Shown here in pieces: positions 26,240 through 35,327 of a stretch of DNA of 64,000 nt. The DNA comes from Clostridioides difficile ATCC 9689 = DSM 1296. GTDB taxonomy: Bacteria; Bacillota; Clostridia; Peptostreptococcales; Peptostreptococcaceae. The notes beneath the pieces were generated by a model. That model saw only the letters and a program-made list of their open reading frames with translations, was not told where the DNA came from and did no database searches. Numbering within the stretch: the first letter of the stretch is position 1; every line of letters starts with the position of its first letter. Location of the stretch: positions 1,860,001 to 1,924,000 of the forward strand of contig NZ_CP011968.1 in NCBI RefSeq assembly GCF_001077535.1, read 5' to 3'. The translations under genes were made by a program, and so were the position numbers.

Positions 26240-27859
26240 CTATATTTTTTGTTTAAGTTTTAGTACTTGTTTTACTATATTTGTTGAGTGGTCAGAAATT
26301 CTTTCTAGATTAGTAAGTAAGTCAAGATAAAGTACACCAGCATCAATTGTACAACTTCCATTATTTAGTCTAATCATATGTGAATTTCTAAAAGTTTTTT
26401 CTAAATAATTTACTTCATTTTCAACTTCTAAAACTTTATTTGCTAACTCAAAATCTTTAACATCTAAAACTATTAAGGCATCCTTAAAATTAGTAATTGT
26501 CTTATTGTATATTTCGTATATTTCTCTTATCGCACTATCAGAAAAACTAATGTTCATTTCCTTAACACTCATGGCCAATTCAGCTATATTTTCTGCATGG
26601 TCAGAGACTCTTTCAATGTCATTTACAGTATTAAAAAGCAAATCTGTTCTAAAGCGTTCATCATCTCTAAGAGGTTCTTTAGAAAGTTTTAACAAATAGT
26701 TCAATATATCTTTCTGTAACTTATTGACAACTTTTTCTGACTCAAAAGCTTTATTAATATCTTCATTGCTCTTATTTAAAAATCCTGCAATTGAATGTTC
26801 CAAAGAGTTTGTAGCTTTATGACCCATTCTTACAACTTCTTGTACAGTATTACCAAGTGCTATAGATGGAGTGCTAAACATCCTTTCATCTAAGTACTTA
26901 GTATTATTTACTATTTCTGATTCAGTTTCTTTAATAGGTATAAGTCTATTTGCTAATTTAACTATGTATTTAGAAAATGGTAATAATATTATAACATTTG
27001 TAAGATTAAATAAAGTATGTGCATTTGCTATTTGTCTAGCTGTATCAGTTGGGTCAAAATGAGTAACTATGGCTGATATAGGTTTATTTAAAACAAGCAT
27101 AAATATTATTGTACCAATTACATTAAAACTTAAATGCATTACAGCTGCACGTCGAGCATTTCTACTTGCACCAACACTTGATAAAAGTGAAGTAACACAA
27201 GTACCTATATTATCTCCATAAAGAATAGGTAAAGCAGATGATAGAGGAAGTATTCCTTGAGAAGCTAGTGCTATTAACATACCCATAGATGCACTTGAAC
27301 TTTGAACAATACCAGTTATGGCAAATCCTGCCAATATACCTAATACAGGATTTTTACTAAAATATAAAAGTGCATCAGTGAATGCTTTGTATTCAGCAAG
27401 TGGAGCTACTGCATCTTTCATAAACTCCATTCCTGTAAATAATATACCGAAACCTATAAGTATCTCAGATAAATGCTTTGTTTTTTGATTTGATGTAAAT
27501 AAATAGAATAAAATACCTATACCTAAAGCAATTGGTGCAATTCCTTCAAGATTAAATGAAACTAATTGAGCAGTAACTGTAGTACCTATATTTGCCCCCA
27601 TTATTACACCAATAGCTTGACTTAGATTCATTATACCTGCATTTACAAATCCTACAACCATAACAGTAGTAGCACTTGAACTTTGTATAATACCTGTAAC
27701 GACTGTACCCACCAGTACACCCATAACAACATTACTTGTTAAGAGTTCAATAATTTTTTTTAATTTGTCTCCTGCTGATTTTTGTAAACCTTCTCCCATT
27801 AAACTCATTCCGTAAAGAAAAAGTCCAAGTCCACCGATAAGGCTAATTACTATATTCAC
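26240..27859 (-). CDS. Na/Pi cotransporter family protein with PhoU-like tail
   Basis: 539 residues. Two inverted membrane repeats carry the family signature QSSSAT/QSSSAS (VVTGIIQSSSATTVMVVGFVN and FAITGIVQSSSASMGML). From about residue 330 a PhoU-like helical domain follows (NTVQEVVRMGHKATNSLEH, DDERFRTDLLFNTVNDIERVSDHAENIAELA). It probably imports phosphate with sodium, or exports it in some contexts. A set of TTAAC repeats 120-150 bases upstream suggests PhoP control. The minus-strand ATG follows GGGAGGAAATATC. Confidence 0.92.
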   Translation of the reverse strand: MNIVISLIGGLGLFLYGMSLMGEGLQKSAGDKLKKIIELLTSNVVMGVLVGTVVTGIIQSSSATTVMVVGFVNAGIMNLSQAIGVIMGANIGTTVTAQLVSFNLEGIAPIALGIGILFYLFTSNQKTKHLSEILIGFGILFTGMEFMKDAVAPLAEYKAFTDALLYFSKNPVLGILAGFAITGIVQSSSASMGMLIALASQGILPLSSALPILYGDNIGTCVTSLLSSVGASRNARRAAVMHLSFNVIGTIIFMLVLNKPISAIVTHFDPTDTARQIANAHTLFNLTNVIILLPFSKYIVKLANRLIPIKETESEIVNNTKYLDERMFSTPSIALGNTVQEVVRMGHKATNSLEHSIAGFLNKSNEDINKAFESEKVVNKLQKDILNYLLKLSKEPLRDDERFRTDLLFNTVNDIERVSDHAENIAELAMSVKEMNISFSDSAIREIYEIYNKTITNFKDALIVLDVKDFELANKVLEVENEVNYLEKTFRNSHMIRLNNGSCTIDAGVLYLDLLTNLERISDHSTNIVKQVLKLKQKI

Positions 27860-27980
27860 GATATTTCCTCCCTTAAGAAATTAATAATTTTTTTATCTGA
27901 ATTATAAACTTTATTAACTAAAATTTATTGTTTCCATAATATAGAATAACAAATTTTGTCAATAAAAATATTAATGTTTT

Positions 27981-28008
27981 GTTAAGTATACGTTAAGAGA
28001 ATGTTAAA
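27981..28008 (-). promoter_or_regulatory. Candidate Pho box upstream of the Na/Pi cotransporter gene
   Basis: On the minus strand three (C/T)TTAAC repeats occur with an exact 11-base period (TTTAACA, CTTAACG, CTTAACA, starting at 28008, 27997 and 27986). This matches the direct-repeat layout of PhoP sites. A TTGACA at 27962-27957 lies 18 bases downstream as a possible -35. The rest of 27860-28167 shows no other feature. Confidence 0.55.
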
Positions 28009-28167
28009 TTTTTAAGTTGTTGTTAATTTTAGAAAATTTATGATATATAGCAATTTAAATACTTGAACTTAGATTTTTAGTATTTTATGTACAATCAATT
28101 TAACAAAGAATTAACTATAATTGTAAAAAATATGTAAAAAAATAACATCTTTTTAGAATGATATTTT

Positions 28168-28513
28168 TTAGTTATAAATATTTTTATATTCAATTGGTGT
28201 AAAGTTATTAAACTTTTTAAAAATTATACTATAGTAATTTTGACTATTGAATCCAATTAGTACAGCAACGTCTAAAGTAGACAAGTCTTTTTTTAATATA
28301 TACTTTTTGCTTTTTTCAACTCTAACTTTACTTAAAAAATTAGTAAAAGTATATCCACTTTTTTTCTTAAACAAAGAAAAAAACAACTTTTATTAAGTTG
28401 TAATTCATTACATATATTACTTACTGTTATATCTTCTGAGTAATTTTTGTGAATATAATCTATAGTTTTCTTTAAGTTTTCTTTACATAAAACTAAGAGT
28501 TGGTCTATGTTTC
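28168..28513 (-). pseudogene. Broken AraC-type regulator (DNA-binding domain only)
   Basis: The C-terminal AraC helix-turn-helix (FTNFLSKVRVEKSKKY, VAVLIGFNSQNYYSIIFKKFN) is in one frame. The matching first helix-turn-helix (KKTIDYIHKNYSEDITVSNI) lies just upstream in another frame. The two meet at a run of seven T; eight T would join them as NKSCFFSLFKKKSGY. Upstream the second frame ends at a stop, and there is no sensor domain or start codon. It is a decayed gene. Confidence 0.75.
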
Positions 28514-28605
28514 ATTTTATCAAGGCATATTTATTAAAAAATCAATCTCTATTTGTTAAAATAATTTATGAATGATGTTAGAAACTGTAATATATTGGAT
28601 ATAAT

Positions 28606-28656
28606 ATAATTAAGATAAACTCTGTATTAAGAGGATATATAGTTTATCTTAATTAT
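28606..28656 (+). repeat. Perfect 16-bp inverted repeat in a gene leader
   Basis: ATAATTAAGATAAACT (28606-28621) and AGTTTATCTTAATTAT (28641-28656) are exact complements with a 19-base spacer. TATAAT at 28600-28605 could be the -10 element, which would put the hairpin at the very 5' end of the transcript. The ribosome binding site of the next gene begins right after the right arm. Confidence 0.8.
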
Positions 28657-28676
28657 AGGGGAAGTGAGGATATATT

Positions 28677-28868
28677 ATGGAAAGATTAATGGAACTCATA
28701 GAAAGAAAATTTTTAAAGGATGTAGAACTTTTAGAATTAGAAGACATAGAAAATGTAATAGAATGCAAAATGACACAGCCATATAATGCTCATTATAATG
28801 AATATTTAGTAAAAGTAAAAAATGGAGATGAAGTAGAAGAATATTTTGTGTATTTAAAACATAGATAA
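28677..28868 (+). CDS. Hypothetical small acidic protein (63 residues)
   Basis: Begins MERLMELIERKFLKDVELLEL and ends EEYFVYLKHR. The ATG follows GGGGAAGTGAGGATATATT. Closely followed by a terminator, so it is a single-gene transcript. No family is recognised. Confidence 0.65.
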   Translation: MERLMELIERKFLKDVELLELEDIENVIECKMTQPYNAHYNEYLVKVKNGDEVEEYFVYLKHR

Positions 28869-28876
28869 ACATAAAA

Positions 28877-28930
28877 GAGGTTTATATTTATTTGTATGAT
28901 TATAAAATAAATACAAGCCTCTTTTTTTGA
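28877..28930 (+). terminator. Terminator
   Basis: AAAGAGGTTTATATTTATTT / AAATAAATACAAGCCTCTTT imperfect hairpin followed by a T run. Confidence 0.75.
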
Positions 28931-28956
28931 TAAATATAAAATTATAAAATTTTTAT

Positions 28957-29769
28957 TTATTTAATTTTTTCAACAACATTAGTCAATATTGAATCTAAAT
29001 CATCACTAATTTCTGTAACTCCATTATGAGTAATATCTATAATTTCTTTAGTCATAGGAAGTTCTCCTAAAAGTTCTAAGTCTAAATCATCTAAAAACTT
29101 TTCAGTAGATTCTCCTTCAAATAACTTGATTTTTTTAGAACAATCAGGACATTGGATATAACTCATATTTTCAATAACTCCAAGGACATTTATGTTCATT
29201 TTTTTAGCCATATTAACAGCTTTTGATACAATCATAGATACCAAATCTTGAGGTACTGAAACCATAACTATTCCACTTATAGGAATAGATTGCATAACTG
29301 TTAAGGCAACATCTCCAGTACCAGGAGGCATATCTATTAATAAATAGTCTAATTCTTCCCAAAGTACATCAGTATAAAATTGCTTTACAACCCCTCCAAG
29401 TAAAGGTCCTCTCCAAACAACAGGTTCATTTTCATCATCTATCATAAGGTTTATAGACATTACTTTTATGTTATTTGAGTTTTCTACAGGGTAAATATAA
29501 GAGCCATCAGAATAAGCTTTTACATTTTTTACACCCATAAGTCTAGGAATACTTGGTCCAGTTATATCTGAGTCTAATATACCAACCTTATATCCCATTT
29601 TGTTTAGCTTATTAGCAAGTAAAGCAGTTACAGTTGATTTTCCAACTCCACCCTTCCCACTCATAACACCAATTATTTTTCCAAATTTATTGTTAGGGTT
29701 ATTTTCAATAGAACAATTTGATTGACTATTACAATTTCCCTTTGATGGACATGAATTACAATCTGCCAT
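28957..29769 (-). CDS. Mrp/NBP35 family iron-sulfur carrier ATPase (ApbC-like)
   Basis: A 270-residue P-loop ATPase with the deviant Walker A GKGGVGKS (in IIGVMSGKGGVGKSTVTALLA), switch DSDITGPSIPRLMG and LLIDMPPGTGD. The N-terminal CNSCPSKGNCNSQSNC and the CPDC near the C-terminus could hold the Fe-S cluster. It probably transfers Fe-S clusters to apoproteins. The ATG at 29769 follows GGAGGTAATAGAT; an in-frame start 15 bases earlier overlaps that site. Confidence 0.92.
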   Translation of the reverse strand: MADCNSCPSKGNCNSQSNCSIENNPNNKFGKIIGVMSGKGGVGKSTVTALLANKLNKMGYKVGILDSDITGPSIPRLMGVKNVKAYSDGSYIYPVENSNNIKVMSINLMIDDENEPVVWRGPLLGGVVKQFYTDVLWEELDYLLIDMPPGTGDVALTVMQSIPISGIVMVSVPQDLVSMIVSKAVNMAKKMNINVLGVIENMSYIQCPDCSKKIKLFEGESTEKFLDDLDLELLGELPMTKEIIDITHNGVTEISDDLDSILTNVVEKIK

Positions 29770-29784
29770 ATCTATTACCTCCAA

Positions 29785-30190
29785 ACTTTAATATTTATTA
29801 GATTATTTGTAACCTACATATACTATTTTAGTACAATTGAACCATAAAGTCATTATTTAAAAGCAACTTAGAAGATTTTCTATTGATTTATTCATAGACT
29901 ATAGCAAAAAGAATACAATAAAAAAATTATAACATTCTTGAAAAAGTGATTATTTCAATTTAGTTATAGAACTTAGTCATATAAATATATAGAAAATATT
30001 TTAATATATTATACATAACGGGTTATTTTATAAGTTTAACTATAAATTAGGTTTATATTTTATAAAAATTTGCTAAAAAAAACAATTAAAAATTGTAAAG
30101 AAAAAAGATATAATTAGAACTGTAGTAATAAATGTTTTATTATAGATAATAGAGTTTTAAGTATCTTAAATAATATTTGGAGGAATATGA
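29785..30190. other. Divergent intergenic region
   Basis: 406 AT-rich bases between the Mrp gene (minus) and the GNAT gene (plus). No coding frame, RNA motif or repeat stands out. Confidence 0.4.
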
Positions 30191-31342
30191 ATGGAATTAA
30201 GACCAAGAAGTGCAAAATTAGAAGAATTTGATAAAGTAATAGAATTAATAAACTATGTATTTAGAATATCAAGAAATCATAAACCAACTATGATGGAAGA
30301 ATTTCCTCTTTTACTAAGTAAAAATAATATAGAAAATATGATTATAATATCAGAAGATGATAAAGTGGTTTCTGATGTAAACTATCTAATTCAGGATGTA
30401 TCTATTCAAGGAAACAGATTGAAGGTTGCAGCTATAGGTGGAGTATGTACTCATCCAGATTATGAAAAGAGAGGCTATTCATCTAAGATATTGGATAAAG
30501 TAGAAGAAAAAATGTTTTATGATGGTGTAGATATTGTAATTATATCAGGAACAAGAAGTCTATACAGTAGAAGAAATTGTAGTTTGGTAAAGAGTTTTTA
30601 TAAATATACAATAAAACCTGAAGATGTAAAAATAGCATATGAAATAGTTGAATTTGATGAAACTAATTTTGAAAAAGATAATGATTTAGATAAAATGATT
30701 GAACTATATAATCAAAATAGTACTAGATTTATAAGAACGAGAGATGAGTTTCAAAAACTATTGCATGCAGCAACTATTGCCTGGGGACCAATTGGTTACA
30801 AGAAGGTATTTATAAAGGAAAATAATAATATAATAGGATATTTGATAATAAGAACAATAAAAAAAGAAGATTCTACTGTAGGAGAAGTTGCTGAAATAGG
30901 GTTAAACTCTGTAAATGTTGAAAATATATTGAAATATGTTGCAAATAAATTTGGATTAGAATATTTAAATTATAAAGTACATGTGAAAAATCTTAAAGAC
31001 CAGTTGAAATGTAATGGGACAAAATCTTTGGATTATCAACAAGGAACTATGAAAATAATAAATTTTACTAAGTTGTGTGATAGTTTAAGAAGTTATTTTA
31101 GTCAATATGTAGATTTTGAATTACTAAAATACATGGAATTTAAACAAGTTGAAAATAAATATATTATTAAATACAAAGAAGAAGAACTTGTAATAGAAAA
31201 TTTGGATAAGCTTAATAAACTGTTTTTTGAAAAAAATGAGGAACAGTACAATGACTTTAAACATCTAAAAAGTATATATGAATTTGCTACAAAGGCATTT
31301 CCTGTAGATTTTCCATGGACTGCAAATTTAAATTATCAATAG
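30191..31342 (+). CDS. GNAT family N-acetyltransferase
   Basis: 383 residues. The first 150 form a GNAT domain with the acetyl-CoA motif AAIGGVCTHPDYEKRGYSSKIL. The remaining part is a second region resembling the C-terminal half of two-domain (Eis-like) acetyltransferases. The ATG at 30191 follows GGAGG by 7 bases. The acceptor is unknown. The corrinoid protein gene starts 117 bases downstream, so joint transcription is possible but not required. Confidence 0.85.
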   Translation: MELRPRSAKLEEFDKVIELINYVFRISRNHKPTMMEEFPLLLSKNNIENMIIISEDDKVVSDVNYLIQDVSIQGNRLKVAAIGGVCTHPDYEKRGYSSKILDKVEEKMFYDGVDIVIISGTRSLYSRRNCSLVKSFYKYTIKPEDVKIAYEIVEFDETNFEKDNDLDKMIELYNQNSTRFIRTRDEFQKLLHAATIAWGPIGYKKVFIKENNNIIGYLIIRTIKKEDSTVGEVAEIGLNSVNVENILKYVANKFGLEYLNYKVHVKNLKDQLKCNGTKSLDYQQGTMKIINFTKLCDSLRSYFSQYVDFELLKYMEFKQVENKYIIKYKEEELVIENLDKLNKLFFEKNEEQYNDFKHLKSIYEFATKAFPVDFPWTANLNYQ

Positions 31343-31459
31343 TTTTAGATGATATTAAATAAAATTGATTGATACCTAGAGTTAGTCCTTGTTAAATAAG
31401 AGAAATTATTGGATATTGAAAAAGCAATTTTGTAAGTAATTAGAAAGGATGAGTATTAT

Positions 31460-32098
31460 ATGGACATACTTGATGATATAGCAGAATGTATATTAAATAT
31501 GGGTGTAGATAATATAGAGAATTTAGTAAAAATTGCTATAGATAAAAATATTGATGTGGAAGATATTTATGAATATGGTTTAAACAAAGGTATGATAGGA
31601 GCTTTAGATAAGTTTGAGAATAAGGAATACTATCTTTCAGAAGTTATAGTATGCACAGATGCATTAAATAAAGGTATTAATCTTTTGAAGGGAACTGGAA
31701 AAGTAAAGAAAAAATCAAAGGGAGTAATTCTGATGTCTGTAGTAGAAGGAGATACTCATGAGATAGGAAAAAATATTGTAAAAGTAATGGTAGAAGCCAC
31801 TGGATATAAGGTTATTGACTTAGGTGTAAATAGAAAAAGTGAAGATATAATAGAAGAAGCTATAAAAAACAATGTAGATATAATAGGCTTATCTTCAATG
31901 ATGACAACTACAATGGAAAATATGAAATCGGTTATAGACGAACTTAATATGATTGAGATAGATAAAAGACCAAAAGTAATAATTGGTGGAGGACCTGTAA
32001 GTATGGAGTTTGCAGAAGAAATAGGAGCAGATGGATACAGTTCAAATGCTCCAAAAGCAGTTAAATTAATAAATAAACTTATAGGAGGTGAAGTTTAA
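31460..32098 (+). CDS. Corrinoid (B12-binding) methyltransferase component
   Basis: 212 residues in the MtbC/MttC/MtmC class. A helical cap (residues 1-80) precedes a B12-binding Rossmann domain with the cobalt-ligand motif D98-T-H100-E-I-G103, and VIIGGGPVSMEFAEEIGADGYSSNAPKAV at the end. It would carry the methyl group taken from a donor. The stop is directly followed by the ATG of the methyltransferase gene, showing a tight operon. Confidence 0.93.
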   Translation: MDILDDIAECILNMGVDNIENLVKIAIDKNIDVEDIYEYGLNKGMIGALDKFENKEYYLSEVIVCTDALNKGINLLKGTGKVKKKSKGVILMSVVEGDTHEIGKNIVKVMVEATGYKVIDLGVNRKSEDIIEEAIKNNVDIIGLSSMMTTTMENMKSVIDELNMIEIDKRPKVIIGGGPVSMEFAEEIGADGYSSNAPKAVKLINKLIGGEV

Positions 32099-33121
32099 AT
32101 GTTTTCAGATATGACTTTACTTCAGTATATAAATAGTGAAGATAGAGGTTTTTTTCTGCCTGATATGGGTACAAATGGATTGTTCTTAATAAATAAAAAG
32201 GCATATGAAGTATATGATAGTGTAGATTTGCAATTAGAATTAGCAAAGACTATGGACAAGTATTTTGAATCAGATTTTATATACTCATTCTGTGATGGGA
32301 TTACATTTTGTGAAACTCTGGGTTTAGAGACATTAAGACCAGATTATGATTTTCCAAGTGTATTGACACATACTATAACTGACAGAGATAAATTAAGAAA
32401 ATTAGATGTTCCAGACCCTTATACGAGTGGACGTATGCCACTCAATATAGAGAGCTTATCAGTTATATCAAAAAGTATTAAAAAACCACTATATGAATCG
32501 ATACAAGGTCCATTTACACTTGCAGGTCAATTAGCTGGAGCTACTCAACTTTTAAGATGTATAATAACTGATAAAAAATTTGTAGAAGAATTATTGGAAT
32601 TTACAACTGAATTGGTAAGAAGATATGCTGTAGCTGCAAATAAAGCAGGAGCAAAATATATTTCAATAGCAGAGCCAACATCAGTAACCCTAAGTAAAGA
32701 TAGATTTGATGAATTTATAGTAAAAAATTTAAATAAAATCTACAATGAACTTGATTGTTGGAAAGGTATGCATATATGTGGAGACACCAGAGAATTATTA
32801 GATAATATGCTAAGTTGTAATATAGATGCAGTAAGTTTAGACCAAATTTTAGACTATGAAGAAATTGCTCCAATGATTCCTAGAGATATAGTTTTGATTG
32901 GTAATTTAGACCCAATAAAACTTCTTGGACGTTCTAAGCCAGATAAGATTAGAAGAGAGACACTAAAATTGTTAAAGAAGATGAGAGGATATGATAACTT
33001 TTTATGTGATTTTGGCTGTAACTGCTTAAATACCACTCCAGTAGAAAATTTACAAGCAGCTATAAAGGCAGGAAGAATTAGTTATAAAGAATTAGATAGG
33101 ATTGATATTGATGAATTATAA
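32099..33121 (+). CDS. Uroporphyrinogen decarboxylase-like corrinoid methyltransferase
   Basis: 340 residues of the MtaA/MtbA/CmuA (URO-D fold) group. It has LRPDYDFPSVLTHTITDRDKL, YESIQGPFTLAGQLAGA and zinc-ligand segments KGMHICGDT and LCDFGCNCLNTTP near the C-terminus. Such enzymes move a methyl group between a donor or acceptor and the corrinoid protein. No separate substrate-specific MttB-like methyltransferase lies nearby, so this may be the donor-side enzyme itself. The methyl donor is unknown. Confidence 0.9.
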   Translation: MFSDMTLLQYINSEDRGFFLPDMGTNGLFLINKKAYEVYDSVDLQLELAKTMDKYFESDFIYSFCDGITFCETLGLETLRPDYDFPSVLTHTITDRDKLRKLDVPDPYTSGRMPLNIESLSVISKSIKKPLYESIQGPFTLAGQLAGATQLLRCIITDKKFVEELLEFTTELVRRYAVAANKAGAKYISIAEPTSVTLSKDRFDEFIVKNLNKIYNELDCWKGMHICGDTRELLDNMLSCNIDAVSLDQILDYEEIAPMIPRDIVLIGNLDPIKLLGRSKPDKIRRETLKLLKKMRGYDNFLCDFGCNCLNTTPVENLQAAIKAGRISYKELDRIDIDEL

Positions 33122-33731
33122 TAGTAATAAAAATAAATATCTTTTAAAGGATATAAATTTAGATGATATTTTTATAGATAAGAATATTGTGCTAAAGTTT
33201 TTGGGGTATGGAAATAGAAAAGCTCCAGATACAATTAGTAAAATCGTTGAAAGAGAAATAAGAAATATAAATGATATTTTAGATATCAAGATATATATAA
33301 GTGAAGTTGATATTAATAAAACACCTAAAGAATGTAAAAAAGCATTTGCTGTACTATATACAATAGGGGATAAAATTGATATTAAGATGAATGACTATAT
33401 GGAAAATTGCAATATGATGGCAGGGCTAGCATTGGATAAAATAGGTATAGTATGTTTAGATTGTATTAATGAGAAAATAAAAATGTATTTAAAAGGAAAG
33501 TATGATAGTCTCAAAATATCGCATGAAATATATCCAGGAGATAAAGATTTTGAAGTAGAGAGACAAAAGGATATTTATAACTATGTAAAAAATAAATATA
33601 ATAGTATAGAAATAGAAATCAATGATTATCATCAACTATCCCCCATAAAAAGTGTTGCAATGCTTATTTTAATGGGGGATGAAGAAAATTTAGAATCAAG
33701 ATGTAGCAAATGTCCTAGAAAATGCTTTTAA
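33111..33731 (+). CDS. MetH activation domain-like protein
   Basis: 206 residues overlapping the methyltransferase gene by 11 bases. The layout resembles the AdoMet-binding reactivation domain of cobalamin-dependent methionine synthase: VLKFLGYGNRKAPDTI at the N-terminus, a central ALDKIGIVCLDCINEK helix, SHEIYPGDKDFEVERQKDIYNY where MetH has its conserved GYP segment, and LSPIKSVAMLILMG. It ends CSKCPRKC, a cysteine set not found in MetH. It may reactivate or reduce the corrinoid protein. Confidence 0.7.
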   Translation: MNYNSNKNKYLLKDINLDDIFIDKNIVLKFLGYGNRKAPDTISKIVEREIRNINDILDIKIYISEVDINKTPKECKKAFAVLYTIGDKIDIKMNDYMENCNMMAGLALDKIGIVCLDCINEKIKMYLKGKYDSLKISHEIYPGDKDFEVERQKDIYNYVKNKYNSIEIEINDYHQLSPIKSVAMLILMGDEENLESRCSKCPRKCF

Positions 33732-33767
33732 CTAGTTTTCAAGACTAAGATTTGTTTTGTGTATGAA

Positions 33768-33819
33768 TTGCAATAATTTTTTTGGTCATTTTATGTATAA
33801 ACTAAAAAAATTATTGCAA
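33768..33819. terminator. Convergent inverted repeat, probable bidirectional terminator
   Basis: TTGCAATAATTTTTTT (33768-33783) and AAAAAAATTATTGCAA (33804-33819) pair perfectly over 16 bases between two convergent genes. Confidence 0.65.
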
Positions 33820-33854
33820 AGTAATATTCTATTTAATTTGAACAGACTTACAAA

Positions 33855-34541
33855 CTATAGTAGTTTCTTTAATTCAATAAGTGTATTTATTTCATAAGTT
33901 GGTATATGATTAGTATAATTTATACTGTTATTGGAATTTAACCAACAAGTATCTATTCCTGAATTTATTCCACCTAAGACATCAGAGGTTAAGCTATCCC
34001 CAATCATTAAGGCAGAAGATTTATCATGACAATTAAACTTTTTGAGAGCGTATTTAAATATTTCAGGATTTGGTTTTGATATTTTCAACTCTTCAGATAC
34101 AACCATTCCATCAATATATTCTTTTATTTTTGAATTTTCAAGTCTTTTCTTTTGAACTGCAGAAATTCCATTTGTTATTATAACAATAGTATACTTTTTT
34201 TTAAGATATTGTAATATATCGATTGCACCTGGAATTAAAAATGTACATTCACCTAAAAAATTTAAGTACATTTTGCTAAGAGTTTCAGAATCAACATCCA
34301 AAGATATTTTATTTGCAAAAAGTTCAAATCTAAGTAATTTAAGTTCATTCAAAGTTATAATATTTTTTTCAAGGTCGAGCCAAAGCTTATCACTTATATT
34401 TCTATATGACTCTATATAATTCTCAAAATTAAATTCTAAATCAAACTCAGATAGAAGTTTTTTAAAAGCATGTGATTCACTTTTCTTAAAATCAAATAAA
34501 GTATCATCTGCATCAAAAAATATAAATTTATATGTCTTCAT
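33855..34541 (-). CDS. HAD-superfamily hydrolase (YjjG-like)
   Basis: 228 residues with HAD motif I FFDADDTLFDF (nucleophile Asp), motif II VIITNGIS, and motifs III/IV KISKPNPEIFKYAL and LMIGDSLTSDVLGGINSG. Closest in pattern to YjjG-type pyrimidine nucleotidases. The minus-strand ATG at 34541 follows AAGGAG. It starts 13 bases after the XRE-cupin gene ends, so the two form an operon. Confidence 0.88.
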   Translation of the reverse strand: MKTYKFIFFDADDTLFDFKKSESHAFKKLLSEFDLEFNFENYIESYRNISDKLWLDLEKNIITLNELKLLRFELFANKISLDVDSETLSKMYLNFLGECTFLIPGAIDILQYLKKKYTIVIITNGISAVQKKRLENSKIKEYIDGMVVSEELKISKPNPEIFKYALKKFNCHDKSSALMIGDSLTSDVLGGINSGIDTCWLNSNNSINYTNHIPTYEINTLIELKKLL

Positions 34542-34554
34542 GGTTTTTACTCCT

Positions 34555-35100
34555 TTACAAGATGACTGCAAAAATTACTTTACTTTCACTATTTGAGTCA
34601 TTTTGCCATTTATGTTTTGTTCCTAAAGGAACTTTTACACTATCTCCTTTGGACAAAGTAAATTCATCATCATCCATAAAAAGTTTAACTTCTCCCTCCA
34701 AAACATATGCAATTTCATCTCCATTATGAGTAATCCTATCAACACAAGAAGAAGTGTTTGGAGCTAAATCCATAATTGCAAATTCTAAATTACCACTAGA
34801 GTCTGGAATTAAAATCTCATATATAACTTCTTTGCTTCCAGGTAAAATAACTTTTTTTCTATTATCATGTCTTACTATCAAGTTTTTTTTATCTACTTCA
34901 GATACAAAAAATGTAAATAAAGGAACATTTAGAGAAGAGGCTATAGATTTTAATGAATTTACAGATGGATTAGCAAGACCTCGTTCTATTTGGCTCAATA
35001 ATGATGGTGTAACATCAGCTAGTTTTGCTAAATCTCGAATACTTAAGTTTTGTTTTTTTCGAACTTCAGCTATTTTTTCCCCTAAATTTAAATCATTCAT
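34555..35100 (-). CDS. XRE-family regulator with cupin domain
   Basis: 181 residues. The N-terminal helix-turn-helix (LSIRDLAKLADVTPSLLSQIERGLANPSVNSL) is followed by a cupin barrel (HNGDEIAYVLEGEVKLFMDDDEFTLSKGDSVKVPLGTKHKW). Such proteins often sense a small metabolite. The gene is divergent from a GntP-type permease at 35328, a usual layout for a regulator and its target. Confidence 0.92.
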   Translation of the reverse strand: MNDLNLGEKIAEVRKKQNLSIRDLAKLADVTPSLLSQIERGLANPSVNSLKSIASSLNVPLFTFFVSEVDKKNLIVRHDNRKKVILPGSKEVIYEILIPDSSGNLEFAIMDLAPNTSSCVDRITHNGDEIAYVLEGEVKLFMDDDEFTLSKGDSVKVPLGTKHKWQNDSNSESKVIFAVIL

Positions 35101-35327
35101 ATAAATATCCTCTCTTTTTAATTTAAAAAATATTAACTTAAAATAATCAAGTAAAATGATTATGTAGTATGAAATTATTATAACATATAGAATTAGGTTT
35201 TGAAAAAACTATGTTCAATATAATTAAATAAATTAAAATATAATTGACAAAGTGGATACAGAATACTTAAAATATATTTAAATAAAATTAAGCAAAAGAT
35301 AGTTAATTTATGATAGGAGGGGATATT

